64,000 bases of DNA from Leptobrachium leishanense (GCA_009667805.1 CM019069.1:55184422-55248421), one strand, 5' to 3'; positions 11,585 through 27,687 are shown, counted from the first letter of the stretch. The notes: a model not told the origin generated them from the letters alone. Program-made: numbers and translations.

Positions 11585-12231
11585 TGTCACGCCTAGTGAA
11601 GGTCTCAACATGCAGAATATAAATATACAGTGCCAGCAGAAAACTTAACACCGGACTTTGAAGTCCAAAAGGGTAGACAGACAGAAATGGGAGAACATAC
11701 AAGGGAACAAGGGAAAAGATGCAGGGCTGGAAAAACAGTGTAGGACAAGTAAGAGTAGTCAGAAGGCAAGCTGAGGTCAAAGGACAACAGAGTATTGTGA
11801 GATCAGGGAGACAAGCCAAGTAACGGATACCAGAGATTAAGAGAAGTCAATAACAGGTCGGGGTCAATATACCAGGGAAGCAATCAGGACATGAAAACAC
11901 CAAAGGTTCAACCAACAATCACGAGAGTGTGGGGAGTGAATGAAACCAAGAGATTAAATAGGGATAGACCATGTTTCATTGCGTGGCATCATCTGTGTGT
12001 GCCAAAACGTGTGCGCACGGAATGATGCACGGCTAGCTGTGGCGATTCGTTGCCACCTGGTCGTGTCAGTCCAGTGACGCCTTGGATGCCAGATTATAAG
12101 AGGATTCAGCAGTGGAGTGTTTCCACATCATTATTTATGTGAGCTACGTGGGGCATTGTTGGCGTCACTCTGCGCTTCATTAGGTATCTGGGACACGTCA
12201 ATCTAATGGTAACTCAGCATCACCCTGCCAG
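11585..12231 (-). mobile_element. Probable solo LTR, minus orientation
   Basis: Starts TGTCACGCCTAGTG after TAACAT (11579-11584); TAACAT is found again at 12232-12237. The purine-rich composition in plus-strand view and length of about 650 bp resemble the better-defined LTR at 41734-42363. The right end is not a canonical CA, so the boundary is uncertain. No coding sequence. Confidence 0.4.
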
Positions 12232-12237
12232 TAACAT

Positions 12238-13009
12238 GCTCAAGAGAGGCGATGTCAGTGGTAAGTGAAGTGGCAATTGTGAATACATTGGCCTAGACCT
12301 TTAATGGTTGTTGTGGTCATGATTGAAGAAGTCCATGTCAAGAGGTGAAACTCCAAAATCACTATGCATCACATTGTAGTAAAATACGAGCTGATTGTTA
12401 ATGGGCAGTATAGCCCGATATCCACCAACAGAATTCAAATGACTGCGAAGTCATAAATCTACGGGAAAAAGTGAACTGAACTGAAAGCCAGGATATTTTA
12501 CGGCTTAAACTCAATTAATAGTTGTATAAATATGTAAAAGGTCAGGCCATAGAAAGTTGAAGCAGGTTGCTGCTGGTGCTAATGAAAAAAATATTTTTTT
12601 CGGTATCAAAATATGACAATTAATTCTGAATAAGCTTAGGCTGTGGTCTGCAAAGAGAAAATCAATATAATTACAGAGTAAAGACAGATTGATCTTATTA
12701 TATTCATCCCTTTAGGAATTCTAATGTCCACAATCTAAAAGAGTTCAATAAAAATAAGAATATAGTAATTAAATATAATTGTACATCAAAATGGTAAAGG
12801 TTTAATTAGTGTCTAATACAGGAAAGTTAAAAAAATTATGCTATTAACTAATAACAATTAAGATAAAAAGTGGTGACCTTTTAAAGACATTTTAATGGAT
12901 AATTATCTCACAAAAGATTTAGGTTTCGAAAGCTGCCTTGTTGATTATATTGGGTTATCAGAGTAATTTTTGTGTAACATTTAATGTAGACACGCTTCTA
13001 ATCGGCCTC
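12238..13009. other. AT-rich stretch, nothing recognised
   Basis: No reading frame with family similarity, tandem repeat or inverted repeat was seen. Confidence 0.4.
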
Positions 13010-13309
13010 TTCTTTCTTTCCTCTGCCTCATCTTTTTTTCTTATGTGCCACTTCCTTTCTTCTGCACCATCACGCGGTGCTCGTGTGTTATCACGTGACG
13101 CCCACATGTCATCAGGTAAAGCCCACGCATCATCAGAAGACACCGCGTGCAGTGGGCTGCGAGTCGACACTGTCGGCTACGTGGCCCGTGAGCCACTACT
13201 GCTGGCTACGCGGTCTACGAGCTGCCACTGCCTGGGCCCCCCTCCAGTGGCAGAATGCCAGGGCCCGGTACTGAGTGCGATCGCTGCGACGCTGGTAGTT
13301 ACGCCACTG
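13010..13309. mobile_element. 3' end of a hAT element (CAGTGGCGTAACTACC)
   Basis: The GC-rich segment ends GGTAGTTACGCCACTG, the inverse of a very common hAT terminus. The interior is CG-rich and unlike the surrounding AT-rich DNA. The left terminus and duplication were not found, so this is probably a truncated copy. Confidence 0.55.
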
Positions 13310-13721
13310 ATATCAACATGCTAATGATCAGTATGGCAACCAAAAATGGTATATAGAAAAATTTGAATTGTTGCCCGTAGCCTGATTTTTAAAATAAATT
13401 ATATTAATACTAATAATACAATGATTACTGTATTTAAACTATAACTTTTCCCAAACGGATTGCTTCTTATCATATTTTAACAACTCTTATTCAGTATTAC
13501 CTAGAAGAGCATCGGTGTGGGCAGCCCATTTATTATGGTGTGAAGAAGACGTGGAACTTTTTTCTACTTAGTAACTATAAATAGTTTCAAATAGTCATTT
13601 AAATCAGGAACCAATAGGAAACATCCAAAAAGTGCAAATGGGAAGCTAAAATGTGGAGAATCAGGATATATTCCTTCAGCCATCACCTCCTCTGTGCATG
13701 TCTTTTGAGTAAGGAATATTA

Positions 13722-14155
13722 ACCCCTTCACTATCAAGATCAACTATCCTCGATCTGCAAGTTTCCACCTGATGCTCCAATAACAAGTATAGTTGATATA
13801 GGGTTCCACAGGAGCAATGCAAAGGAATCTAATTTATTGCAAAATGAAAGTCATTTGCATTTGGGCTCCAGAACATGCCCGTAAAGTTTTAGTAGGCATG
13901 TTCTGTTTAAGATTAGCTAGGAATGTTTATACTTGACATCTCCTCAGCTGATTGTGCATGGAGTTCAGAACTGCAGCAACTCCTTTTGGGCAGAAGATGG
14001 CGACAGCTGCCTGCCAAATAGGTTATTACAGTATGGAATACATTGGGAATATTCACAAATATTTATTAATAATTAAAAAGTATTTTCCAAAAAAAACAAA
14101 AAAAAAACAATGGTTCCTGACAGCAGGTTTCTGAAAACTGGGGTTAAAGCTTTTA
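13722..14155. repeat. MITE-like repeat, TTAACCCCTTCACTA family, copy 1
   Basis: Begins TTAACCCCTTCACTATCAAG and shares its core (GGGCTCCAGAACATGCCC, AGCAACTCC..GGGCAGAAGATGGCGACA, a poly-A-rich stretch and GTTCCTGACAGCAGG) with 26670-27085, 35280-36800, 39450-40206 (inverted) and 50850-51305. The best-preserved right end, TAGTGAAGGGATT, is the inverse of the left end. No coding sequence. Confidence 0.65.
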
Positions 14156-15615
14156 TTAATATAACAGTTTATTGTCACTTATCTTAGAGGCAAATCCTAA
14201 CATTCCGTAGACACCTAAATATTAAATCGTCAGTGACATAACTTCGTGTATCCATCTGATGCTGGTGCTATGCAATTTTCTGTTAGATGAATCAGCTTTT
14301 CTGCTTTGAAGATCATTTTCTATTTAAACACGTGTCTTCAGTTATAAATATCAGCCACAAATGACATTGTTATCTTACTCTGTTCTGAAAAGGTGACAAA
14401 AATATCATGTTATGACTCAGCTGTTTCGGTTATTATGATCCCTTCAGAAAGCATCTGTTACTCTTTTCAATTCCACCTATTTCTGCTTCATGCTCCAGAA
14501 CAGCAGAGAGTACAGATCACGCGGCTGTTCTCGTTTATCCATTTATTTCACAAAACAGCTGATACATTACAAAGATGTTCTCTGTGGTTGGAATTACTTT
14601 GTGAAACTCATTTTGTCACACATAAATTACTTAGATGGTTCCATGCTTGCTCTGTTGGTTGCAATCCAATATTTTATCTAGCTCCTTCTGTGTGGATGTT
14701 GTACAAACCATCGTTGACCTCAGACAAACAATTGATACTTCTAGGCTAAATACACACACATATATATACAGTATATATACGTACAGTATATATATATATA
14801 AAACACAGATGATGCGGTCGTACAATGATGCATTCTTGAAACCCCGTGAATTAACGGCGATGCTCATCGAGTCCGAAGGTCACAAGTGATATCGACTACA
14901 TATACTTGCCAGTTGCTAACGAATATTTATAGAAATTAAGAATACCTGTAGTATTATAATAAGTATAGTGTGAGCTAGTAGTAAACAGTAATATAATGAA
15001 AAAACTTCATTCATCTTATGGCTACTCAATATTAGGATGGACACGAACTGAAGTTATAGGTGAAACGCGTTTTAGTAGTCCAGCTGGCATTATTTTATTT
15101 GGTTTTATTTTTATTGTTTAATAAATATATTATTTGTTTATATTTATGAGCCAGTGTTCACTCTTTTTTAATCTTTATGGATTTCAGTTTGCCTACTTCA
15201 CTCTTTCAGATACCCAGTATTCATGTCCAGGAGTTGGTTGGGTGCTACCAGGAGTACTGCAAGCCCAATACTAGAGCCATATGGGGCTCTATATAATGTG
15301 AGAAAAACCCAGATGGGGTTAATTTGTATTACTTCATAATGAGTTACAGATTGTCTGCCCTATGAGCTGTTGTCTTCTTATATTCCCTTTGAGCAATACA
15401 AGGTCCATTCCAAGAGTAAGATAAAGAAGGGGAGGTTACCCCCTGTTGGTCTCCAGGATTATAAGGAGAATTTTTCCTGTATACCCCTGTTATAAATCTG
15501 TGAAGAATTACTATGACACACTTACTAATTAAGACCTTCTGAAACAACTACCAGAATATAAGTATTTGTTTTATTAGCGTCTTTATCACCACTGTTTGAG
15601 GAATATGCCGATACG
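14156..15615. other. AT-rich stretch, nothing firmly recognised
   Basis: Holds a short TA-rich microsatellite at about 14759-14803 and, near 15064, GAAACGCG followed by AT-rich sequence, a pattern common in dispersed frog repeats. No supported gene. Confidence 0.4.
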
Positions 15616-15623
15616 CATGTGGT

Positions 15624-16383
15624 TAGGGATGGGCCGAAAACCCTCATGTTTGGTTCGAACTCGAACACCCGAACAGCCAAAAAGTTTGAATTCGAACGTA
15701 ATGAAAGTCAATGGGGGTCGAACTTCCTAAAATGAAATTGCCCTCCAAGAGGGCATATATGCAAGATATTGGCCATAAAAGGTGTATGGGGTCCGGGTAC
15801 TGCCTTGGGGGACAGGAAACAATGAAAAGAAAAAGTAAAAAAAAAACACGGATTTAACCCTTTCACTGCTGAGTGCTGAGCCATTTCACCGCTGTGCGCT
15901 GAGCTAATTTTTACCGCTTTAGCTCATGTTTAAACGCGATTTGAAGCCATGGGAAATGTTTGACCAACAAGGAGTGGGAAATGTTTGACCAACGAGGAGT
16001 GGGAAATGTTTAACCAACAAGGAGTGTGAAATATTTGACCAACAAGGGGTGGGAAATGTTAGACCAACAAGGAGTGGGAAATGTTTGACCAACAATGAGT
16101 GGGAAATGTTTATGAATCCCATAGGCTTCAATGTTAAAAATATTCCCGTTTTAATTCAATACCTATTATTATTATATTCTGCAGTAAAGAGTCTCTTTAT
16201 TTTTAGATTTTTTAAGATCTTTTATGCATTTTTTGGAATTTTTTTGAAAACATTTTTTTTCTCGAACTTTCTGCGAACGTCCTGAAAAGTTCGAAGTTTG
16301 CGAACTTTTGAACAGCCGATGTTCGAATCGAACTTTGAACAGAATCAAACTTCGAACCGATTCGAACCGGCAGCCCATGTCTA
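15624..16383. mobile_element. hAT-like transposon (TAGGGATGGGC / GCCCATGTCTA ends)
   Basis: Flanked by a perfect 8-bp duplication CATGTGGT (15616-15623 and 16384-16391). Termini are TAGGGATGGGCCGAA and, inverted, TAGACATGGGCTGCC. The interior has repeated TTCGAAC motifs near both ends, a 24-bp tandem array, and an AT-rich block (TCCCATAGGCTTCAATGTTAAAAATATTCCCG) also present in the GGTTATTC MITE family. A Tc1 copy starts 25 bp to its right. No transposase. Confidence 0.85.
15951..16112. repeat. 24-bp tandem array inside the hAT
   Basis: About seven units of GGGAAATGTTTGACCAACAA plus GGAGT, diverged by single substitutions. Confidence 0.9.
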
Positions 16384-16788
16384 CATGTGGTGTCATTTAC
16401 TATATATACAGTGGCAAGAAAAAGTATGTGAACCCTTTGGGATTACGTGGAGTTTTGTATGAATTGGTCATAAAACGTGCTCTGATCTTCATCTAAGTCA
16501 CAACAATTTGAAAAACACAGTCTGCTTAAAATAATACAACACGAACATTATATGTTTTCATGTGTTTATTGAACAGAACATGTAAACATTCACAGTGCAG
16601 GGTGGAAAAATTATGTGAACCCCTAGCCTAATGACTTCTCTAAGAGCTAATTGGAGCCAGGAGTGAGTCAACCTTGAGTCCAATCAGTGTGATATTATTG
16701 GATGTGTTGCTGAAAGCTGTCCTGCCCTTTGAAAACACACACCAGTTTTGGCTTTACTGGTTTCAAGAAGCACTGCCTGATGTGAACC

Positions 16789-18011
<1,223 letters not shown>

Positions 18012-18517
18012 AAGTCCAAAGGTTCACATACATTTTCCACCCTGCGCTGTGAATGTTTACATGTTCTGTTCAATAAAAACATGAAAACATATAATGTTTG
18101 TGTTGTATTATTTTAAGCAGACTGTGTTTTTCAAATTGTTGTGACTTAGATGAAGATCAGAGCACATTTTATGACCAATTCATGCAAAATTCCACGTAAT
18201 CCCCAAGGGTTCACATACTTTTTCTTGCCACTGTATATACTTGCTATATGTTGGGGTGCACTGATTTATATTTTGTTTATAATAAGTATTGATTTAATTG
18301 TTTGCCAGCTTTATATTTTAATTTTACAAATAAGCATATTATACCATGTAATCCTCATGGGCATGTATCAGCAGATGTTTTTTGTGACTGTCATGGCATG
18401 TCTCAGTGTTAGAATGTAATGGTAATCACATCAACTCATTGTCCTTGTCCGACTTGATAACTCAGAATATTAGAGACTGATTTACATATAGGGAGATGGA
18501 CAAATGGGGAGATGATG

Positions 18518-18520
<3 letters not shown>

Positions 18521-18589
<69 letters not shown>
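18521..18589. repeat. (GATA)n microsatellite, about 17 units
   Basis: Uninterrupted AGAT/GATA run. Confidence 0.98.
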
Positions 18590-18590
<1 letters not shown>

Positions 18591-19192
18591 ACCATTTGGG
18601 AAGACAATACAACACTTAGGACTTCATCTGAAGAGATTAGCCAGGACTCCCTATGGAGGATTTGCCACTGACGTTTTTGGGAGGAATAATTAAATGAATA
18701 AACAAAATTGAATCTCCCAGTAGCTTCTATCACTTTATACGACCCAGCTGGTAATTAAAGCTGTTAAACATTCAATGCATGTCTGTGCAGAGTGACAGTA
18801 AAGGTATGTATTGTGCACATGCCAAGACTGCAAATGCATGAGCTCACTAGAATGTAAGATAAAGTCCTGCAAGATAAAATCTACAAACATTATTCAAGAA
18901 AAGAAAGAAATCCTAAGTAAGACAACAGCAGGAATGTAGAATAAGCATATTTCTGGAACAGACACATCCGTTGTAGCGTAACTGTGAATTTTACTACTCC
19001 CTGCTGTGGGGAAAATATAATCCTTTGCGTTATTTTGTTTAAAGGGAGCACCTTGCCTGTGCTGCATAAAATAATCTATAAAGTAGTTTAGATCTGAGCT
19101 AAATCTACGTTATCTTAAAATATTATCAACGGATGCGTTAGAAACTTAGACCACCTTTCCAGTCATCAGATACTTACGTAGTACAAACTACA
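18590..19192. other. Unassigned AT-rich sequence
   Basis: No gene or repeat structure recognised. Confidence 0.4.
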
Positions 19193-19196
19193 CAAG

Positions 19197-20137
19197 TGTA
19201 GCGCTCACTCCCGGAGGAGCCGCTGAATTTAACCTCGGGTCAGTCTCCCCGCACTAGGGAATAAATATACACCAGCACTGTTGTGGATTTTATAAGTTAT
19301 ATAGTTTACTGGTCTCAAATAAACTGGCACATATAAAGCAAGCACGGTATATATATATATATTTACAGGAATTTGTAATGCGAGAAACGCACAGCGGAAA
19401 AAAAAAAGGAAAGTTTAACCCCTTCGTTGCTGGAGTGTAAGTCCCGTACAGGTTGTGTCCCAAGAAGGTGTGCGTGTATGTGTGTGTGGGTACTAGATTC
19501 AGCTGGCCAGTGAATGGATTCAGTGTATCTTCGACTAGTCACGTTGGGGCCCTGTAGATTTAAGCAAACTGCAGCGTGCTTTGTTAACTTTACTGTGGCC
19601 TGGAAGGCCTCTCACCCATCCGCCAGACAATCTGCTCCGCTGCTCGACCAAGGACGTCTCTCCGCTCGATTTGGCTGGGACTCTGTGCCACCGGATCCAC
19701 TTTTCTTGCTTGTCCATCTTTGCAACAAGATTTTCAGCTTACTGCCTGCACTCCCATTGGATCATTGCGGTCTCCTAACTCGGGGTCCAATCTGCAGCTC
19801 TGTGTCTGTGCAAACCTCTCAGCGGTGGATTACTAGGTCTCTGGCAAGTCACTGAAACCGATCTCCAGCGTCCGCAAGGCAGCACCTGCTCTCCGGCCTG
19901 GTCACAATCGCTCCCTGTCTCACGTGCGTCTTGCTCTGTTCACCCCTCGGCGCACACTGCACTCCTCCGAGCGAGGCTGCGGATGTCTGTCCGTTCTCCC
20001 CACTCACTTCCTGTCTCTGCCCCAAAGCATGCTGGAAAACGTAGTCCCAATGTGTCCAGTATAGATTACATTGCGCTTGTCTCCCCCTGGTGGCCAAAAA
20101 TGGGTAATTACAGCAGCAGAACTAAAACAGCGCTACA
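19197..20137 (+). mobile_element. Probable solo LTR, 941 bp, TGTAGCGCTC...AGCGCTACA
   Basis: Begins TG and ends CA with a short inverted terminus (TGTAGCGCT/AGCGCTACA) and is flanked by CAAG on both sides (19193-19196, 20138-20141). It contains a (TA) run and AATAAA-like signals near 19260. The C/T-rich second half lacks any gag or pol frame. A TIR-type DNA element with a 4-bp duplication is the alternative; the TG..CA ends favour an LTR. Confidence 0.6.
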
Positions 20138-20182
20138 CAAGATTGCCTTTTTATTTTATTTGTACTCTCACCATTCTGTAAT

Positions 20183-20690
20183 TGTCAGGATCCCTGCCCT
20201 GGATCACGTGGGGTCCACCAGAAAGGACCCATGCCGGAGCAGCTACTGCTGTGACTTTTGTCACGGCAGCACCATTCTCGCCCTGTTCCTATGGATTCTG
20301 TTTGTTCCTGTCCAGGTTTTTGCACTATTCCACCAGTGAGGAGATACAGATGTGATTTGACTCTTTGATGGACATGCCAGAGAATGCAGCTCCCTCAGTC
20401 ATACCATGCCTTTGCATTACACACTTCTTCATAGTGTATCCTGGACTTTTTGATTGTTCATGTATGCAAAGTCTTGTCTTGCCGTGCCGACACGTTCCTG
20501 TGTTTCCTATCCTGTCCCCTAACTATTGTGAGTTCCTTATTGTTCTTCTGCCCTGTACTTGCCTTGCTGTTTACTTGGACCTGTGTAATACACCTCTTGT
20601 GTGTACCAGAACCTGCCCATCTTGCCATATGCTCCCTTGCATCTTGGGCTCTCACCTGCCACCCCGCAGGTTCGAAAATGTTCCAACATT
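20183..20690 (+). mobile_element. LTR-like fragment (TGTCAGGATCCCTG start)
   Basis: Starts TGTCAGGATCCCTGCCC, close to the start of the LTR at 5300, and is pyrimidine-rich throughout. The right boundary and a duplication were not found. Confidence 0.4.
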
Positions 20691-20811
20691 GGACCGGAAA
20701 GGGTTAATGTATTTATCTGTACAATGTAAGATTTTAATCCTTTGCTGTCTTTTTTTTATCAGTCATAACAACTTCCCTCTTGGGCTCTATTTAATTCGTT
20801 CCGATCACTAA

Positions 20812-21187
20812 GGCTAGAGTCAGACGAACGCAGTCTGACAGAGAGTGCACTCTGCGTGTGTGCACAACGGACGGACGTTCTGATGGAAGATACTGTAGAC
20901 ACCACACGGTCCGTTTTTTATGACGGACGTAGAAAAAAGGGAAATATGGGAAACAAAACGAATATGAAAAAGGATATGAAAAGGCATTTTGTACGTCAAG
21001 GTGCTGGACGTCGCAAATGCGCTGCATCTGATTCCTCCTCATCACGCACACAGAACGCTACGTGGACGGGTGGATGTGGCACACTCTGTGCGTCCGTGTT
21101 AGCGGTTTTACGTTCTTGCCTAACTTGCGTCCCTTTGCCACGTGCGTTGTGCACGTGCAGTTCGGTATGGACGCACTTAGTATGTGG
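20812..21187. mobile_element. Harbinger-like MITE (GTCAGACGAACGC family), right end lost
   Basis: The left end GGCTAGAGTCAGACGAACGC follows TAA (20809-20811). The interior (GGAAGATACTGTAGACACCA, CGGTCCGTTTTTT) matches 61123-61580. It is CpG-rich relative to its surroundings. The right end is cut where a different element begins at 21188. Confidence 0.7.
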
Positions 21188-21640
21188 CAGTGACGTGCGG
21201 TGAGGTCAGTGGCTGGTGAGGCATTGGCTAGTATCAGAGCCAGATATACACAGGGTTACGCCGTCGCAATTTACGCATTTGATTGTCGTTATATAGAAGA
21301 ATAGAGTTTCACTATTTATAAAGTAAAGTTTGCTTTTTTTTACAGTTTTACGAGCATGCACTTACAACACTGACTAATAGAGGGTGCTATTACACACATG
21401 CTGATTGCTGAGCTCTGCCTGCCCCCCCCCACGACTGACAAGGACAGTCACATGACTGTCCTGCATCAATCAATCCATGGGGAGCTCTGCCTCCAATGAG
21501 AGGTGTTTTTTTTTAAAAAAAAGAAGTGCTTGAGACCAATGGAGCTTTCCCATTGGCTCAAGCTTTCAATTGCTCTCAGTGCCTTTGGAGGCACTGAAAA
21601 GCATAGAACCAGGAAGTCAGCTTGAGCTACACAATTAGTG
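21188..21640. mobile_element. Probable hAT 5' end (CAGTGACGTGCGGTGAGG)
   Basis: The CAGTGACGTGCGGTGAGGTC start is a hAT-type terminus abutting the truncated Harbinger-like element. The body holds a poly-C run and AATTGAAAG-type repeats. No right end was found, so the end coordinate is approximate. Confidence 0.4.
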
Positions 21641-22565
21641 TAGCATTCAGCTGCTCAAATTGCGTAAGCTAGGCTGGAAATTTGGTTATATTAATTCCAT
21701 TCAAATTTATGGGTATGCCAGTTTTCGAAACAATTACAAGCCCTGAAATATGATGATAAATGGCTTTTCAGGCAAGGAAACAAGAAAACATCTGAAAACA
21801 CCATGAATACGCTTAAAGTGAATGCAAGTGGATTAAAACTCAAGCTTAACCCTAAAAATCTCCAGGGTTAGGTTTCTGTGTGGAGATATGCTTGCTATTA
21901 ATTACAAACACTTTCATGTAAAAAGATGTGTTTTTTTTAACTTTTCGGTCAAAAAATAATAAACTAGGGGCCATTTATCAAAATTTGTTTACATCCAAAT
22001 ATTTTCAATTGAAGCATCCGTTATTTTTCTCAAAACATAATTAAGTTGATCGCTAGGTTACTACGTCCTTCAAAAGGAGCAGTCGCGTGTTATTTTGCCT
22101 TGGATTGGTTTGTGATGGCAGGAGATGGCTTGAAAGGATTCATGTTGCTCAATATGCATTAATGCTGCTTGATTATGATAATATGACTTACGTATATGAA
22201 GAATTCCACTTAAGAGGTTTTACAATTAGATAAATTGCCACTTGAAGAAACAACCAGCCATTTTTCTGTAAGAGCTTATTTACTGACAAGGAATAATCTA
22301 GCCAGGCTGCAATAAAGCACTTCAAAGAAGTAGCCATGTCAATGACATAAAATGAGAATCGCAAACATATTTTTTTTAACCATTCTCTAATATCTTAAAA
22401 ATGGGAAGGCAATTACATAGCCAGAAATACAATAGCTTGATAGTTCAGCTTGATCGTCAATTTAAAGATTTTCCTACCGAAACGTGTCTAGTTTTTGACT
22501 TGTCAGATTTAATTAAGGACATACCTGCAGTATGATTCCGAGAAGAAAAATGCGTGCAAAACTTA
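21641..22565. other. Unassigned AT-rich sequence
   Basis: No gene, tandem repeat or inverted repeat recognised. Confidence 0.4.
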
Positions 22566-23465
22566 CAGGGTTATTCAGAGAGATTCGAAATGTTGCCACA
22601 CGTTTGGTGACCTATCGTTCCCCGCACTTTGGGACGATTCGACGATTCTTGTTCGCCGACCCTGCGGTGTATTCAGCAAGCACCGCAGGGCCCCCCGTAG
22701 TGCAGGGAAAACCCGCCGCAAACCCGCAGAACACTCGCCGAACACTCATCGAAAACCAGCAGAAACTGCCGCAAAACCCAGCCGAACACGGCGGAAAAAC
22801 CTGACGAGCCGCCGATCACAGTGCAGAGCAGCCGCCGGAAAAAACCGACAAGCAGACGAACGTGGTAAAAAAACAAACAAAACAGTACGCTTGAAAGTTT
22901 CAAAATTGAAATGTTGTTTGCAAAAAAACTACTGAACGAAAATGTCTGGAATCTACATATAAGATCCAATGATTGATAATTAAATAATTAAAAGGTCTGT
23001 TATATAAAAAAGGAATTACAATTTAAAAAAAAAAAACTAAAAAAGTTGCATAAAAAATCCCGAAAAATGCCTAAAAGATCTTAAAAAAATCTAGAAATAA
23101 AGAGACTTTTTACTGCACAATATACTAATAAACAGTTTAATTGATATTGAATTAAAACGGGAATATTTTTATCATTCAAGCCTCTGGGATTCGCCCGAAT
23201 AAACCTGTCGAATGAAACCACCGAACAGCAGGGCATTTTGGCAACTTTTCTCTGCTGTTCAGTGTTCTCGGAATAGACGAACCATTGCTTCTCTATGGGG
23301 GATTTCACTGCCCTTGAACAGGCACCGTACATGCAGGCAATTCACCAAAATTTGGAAAACTGTCTGCTCTCTGAATAGCCGAATGGCCCCGAAATGTCTC
23401 CGTACGCTGAATTTCAGTGTCCGGTTACATGTTGGAAACGTTTCGGATCTCTCTGAATAACCCTG
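22566..23465. mobile_element. GGTTATTCAGAGAG-family element, 900 bp
   Basis: Ends CAGGGTTATTCAGAGAGATT and, inverted, CAGGGTTATTCAGAGAGATC. The interior has GCCGCAAAACCCAGCCGAAC-type direct repeats at 22690-22800, then the AT-rich block shared with the family. No transposase. The flanking triplets (TTA, TGT) do not match. Confidence 0.8.
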
Positions 23466-24265
23466 TGTCTGGCGTCTTCATTCTTAACAAATATAATTTT
23501 TAGACATCTTGCATGATTGCTCCTCACTTTTTAAGCAGTATGGGTTCTTCTCCATCACTGTTAACAGTACACCATAAATCTAAACACTAACAGTCCTCCT
23601 CCCTTTATTCAATTTTCTTTGTGTTCCTGTCACTACACGGTGGAATATAAAGGTTCCGTTCCCTTACATTCATTTTCTGAAGGTAATTTCTCAGTAAGAT
23701 ATCACACAGGGGTTGTAACGAGTCAACCTCTGATGATTAAACAAGGTCCTATAGGCTTCATGCACCCCAGTGCTCCTAGTAGCCTTCCTAATTTCCTATT
23801 TAGTCCGAGGACAAATGACTAAAACATAAGCTCTGCACACTATTTGACATTTTCATGTGTTAAGAGATAATAATGGTGGGAATTCAGTATTCCCAAAGGC
23901 AAAAATTGAGATTAGTCAACCGGCTTTGTAGCTTATTAATTTCTCTTCAGCTGTTTGAACTCCAGCATTTATTATATATAGCACACTAAACACACATACC
24001 ACTTATGTGCTCTCCAAGGTCTGTCTGAAGCTGATCTTTTAGCTAACATTTATTTTCTCTTTTAACATTCTATTTTTTTCTTACCTTTTGGCAAGATATT
24101 CATATTGTAAAGGAAACCCTGTGGACGTCTCTCTCCTGACCTTAATATATCAGCTCGATTCACTAGTGAAAGTGGGGCTTAAGGTGCGTTACACGTTCTC
24201 AGATTACCATAAATCAATCAGTCAGTTGGGAATTCATAATGGCGCATTGATCTCAAGAGGATTAA
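23466..24265. other. Unassigned sequence
   Basis: No gene or repeat recognised. Confidence 0.4.
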
Positions 24266-24669
24266 AGCTGGGGTCAGACGAACGCAGTGCGAACGCGCGT
24301 GCAGCCGCACTTTACTACGGCCGTAGTAGCAGCAAATGACGGCCAATATACGAAGTACGGCCGCACGAAAGCTCGGCCGCGCAACGCAAGCGGCAAACAA
24401 ACAAATTTTTCGGGAACGTAGAACCGCTAGTACTGACGCACAGGGTGCGCTGCGTCGGCATAGCGGCTTGTGTGTGATTAGGAGAAGTCAGACGCTACAC
24501 ATGTCCGGCCAACATCACGTCCATTTGTTTTTAATAGCTCCGTCAAAAATCACGCAAGGAAATGCGCATCGTATGACCGCTATCGTGTCTTCCGTGAAAA
24601 AATACGTCAATGCGTTCGGACGCACTTTTTTACGGACGATGCGAAAAATGCATTCGCTTGACCCTAGCC
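24266..24669. mobile_element. Harbinger-like MITE (GTCAGACGAACGC family), complete
   Basis: Ends AGCTGGGGTCAGACGAACGC and GCTTGACCCTAGCC with TAA on both sides (24263-24265, 24670-24672). It is rich in CG dinucleotides. No transposase frame; 404 bp. The PIF/Harbinger assignment is inferred from the 3-bp TWA target. Confidence 0.75.
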
Positions 24670-24831
24670 TAAATCCTCTATTAGCGGAGAGAGTAACTTT
24701 CCTATTCAGATTCATGCAGCAGGGATTTTGGGTCTTGAGAAAAGACCATGCGTGGACGGAAACGTCAACATATTACACTTGGATAATATATTTATTTGGA
24801 TGTGGGGCCTCTTGTTTTATTTGTGTATATA

Positions 24832-26375
<1,544 letters not shown>

Positions 26376-26669
26376 TATATATATCACCAGAGTATACCAG
26401 TACGTAGTGATACCTTTTTTATTGGACTAACGATACATTTAAAAGACAAGTTTTCTAGAGTGTTCCTCTCTTCTTCAGGTCTTGAAGCTATACTGAACAA
26501 AATCATAGAATAGAACAAAAAAGAGCCAAGCAGAGGGGTTTAGGATGCGTGTCGTAAATACTAATAGTGGAATTGTATACATATATAACGTTGTTGTGTT
26601 CATAGATCATAGTTCATCATTTTTAAATTAAATTTCTGATGAATTTCAAGATCGCGTATATTGGTCATC

Positions 26670-27085
26670 AAAGCAACAGCTGGTGTCCCGATATCGAGTA
26701 TACTCGACTTAGTCTAATTCTGGAGCAACACACAAAGGAATTTCATATATTGCAAACAATATAAATGGGCTCCAGAATGTGCCCTCAAATTTATAGCACC
26801 TAGGATATGAAAGCTGCGGTGCAAGACACTTTGAACAGCTTGGAATTTGTTTCTTTTTTCTTCAAGTAAAAGTGGAGTCTAAGTTGTATTATGGAGCTGT
26901 AGTAACACTTTTTGGCCTGCAGATGGTGCCATCTGCCTGTCAAATAATGCATATAGTTGGAAAATGTGCTTTTATTATTTTAAGGCACATTTTTAATGTT
27001 TGGCTGCTGTGAATTGGTATTCCATAAATCCACTGGGTCCTGGCAGGGGTTTTATGGAAAGCAACTTGGTAGTGAAGTGGTTAAC
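26670..27085. repeat. TTAACCCCTTCACTA-family repeat, copy 2
   Basis: Shares GGGCTCCAGAATGTGCCC, GGCCTGCAGATGGTGCCATC and the end TTGGTAGTGAAGTGGTTAAC with the other copies. The left end is less well preserved. Confidence 0.6.
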
Positions 27086-27687
27086 TTGCTTTAATTTTCA
27101 TCACGCGACAATCTTTGGGTGACTGTTTGTATTATTGTTGCATGCTTTGTATCCATTTTAGGATTTCTGTTTCATAAAGTGTGTGATTGTTTTCATTTGT
27201 AAATCTCTACATCTCCAGCTATCCTGGGTACCGGAATAGTACAACATCCTCTTTTATCTGATAGAAAATGTCTATGCAATTTAGTTAAGAGCAAGCAACC
27301 TGACACTCGTGTCGCTATATCAAGAAGAACAAACTGAATTATGTATTATTTATTTCCTCTGCTTACCTGTTTGTGCCCATTCAATTTTTCCTGCCATGAA
27401 AAGCTTTTTTATATTTTCTTTATTCTTCTTTTTTTTTGTGGACTGAAGCACCTTTGAAAAAAGAATCTACAGATATTTATATCAGCTTTTAGATGCTAGA
27501 TGTCAGTCACTCTACTCCATCTGATTTAAATGGTAAGCGATGGTGATGGTAATGATGAAAATCTCTGCAGAAAGATATGAATTTGTAAATATAAAACATG
27601 TTAATAATCATAGAAAATATATTCATCTTATTTTATGATACGTTATGTGATGTTTTTCAAGTCATTGAAGTATACTGTATATACATA
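27086..27687. other. Unassigned AT-rich sequence
   Basis: No gene or repeat recognised. Confidence 0.4.

Noticed and set aside
14759..14803. TA-rich run as a promoter
   Set aside because: Simple microsatellite with no adjoining gene.
15919..16131. 70-codon minus-strand frame with repeated FPTPCWSNISHSLLV
   Set aside because: Product of the 24-bp array in the hAT at 15624.
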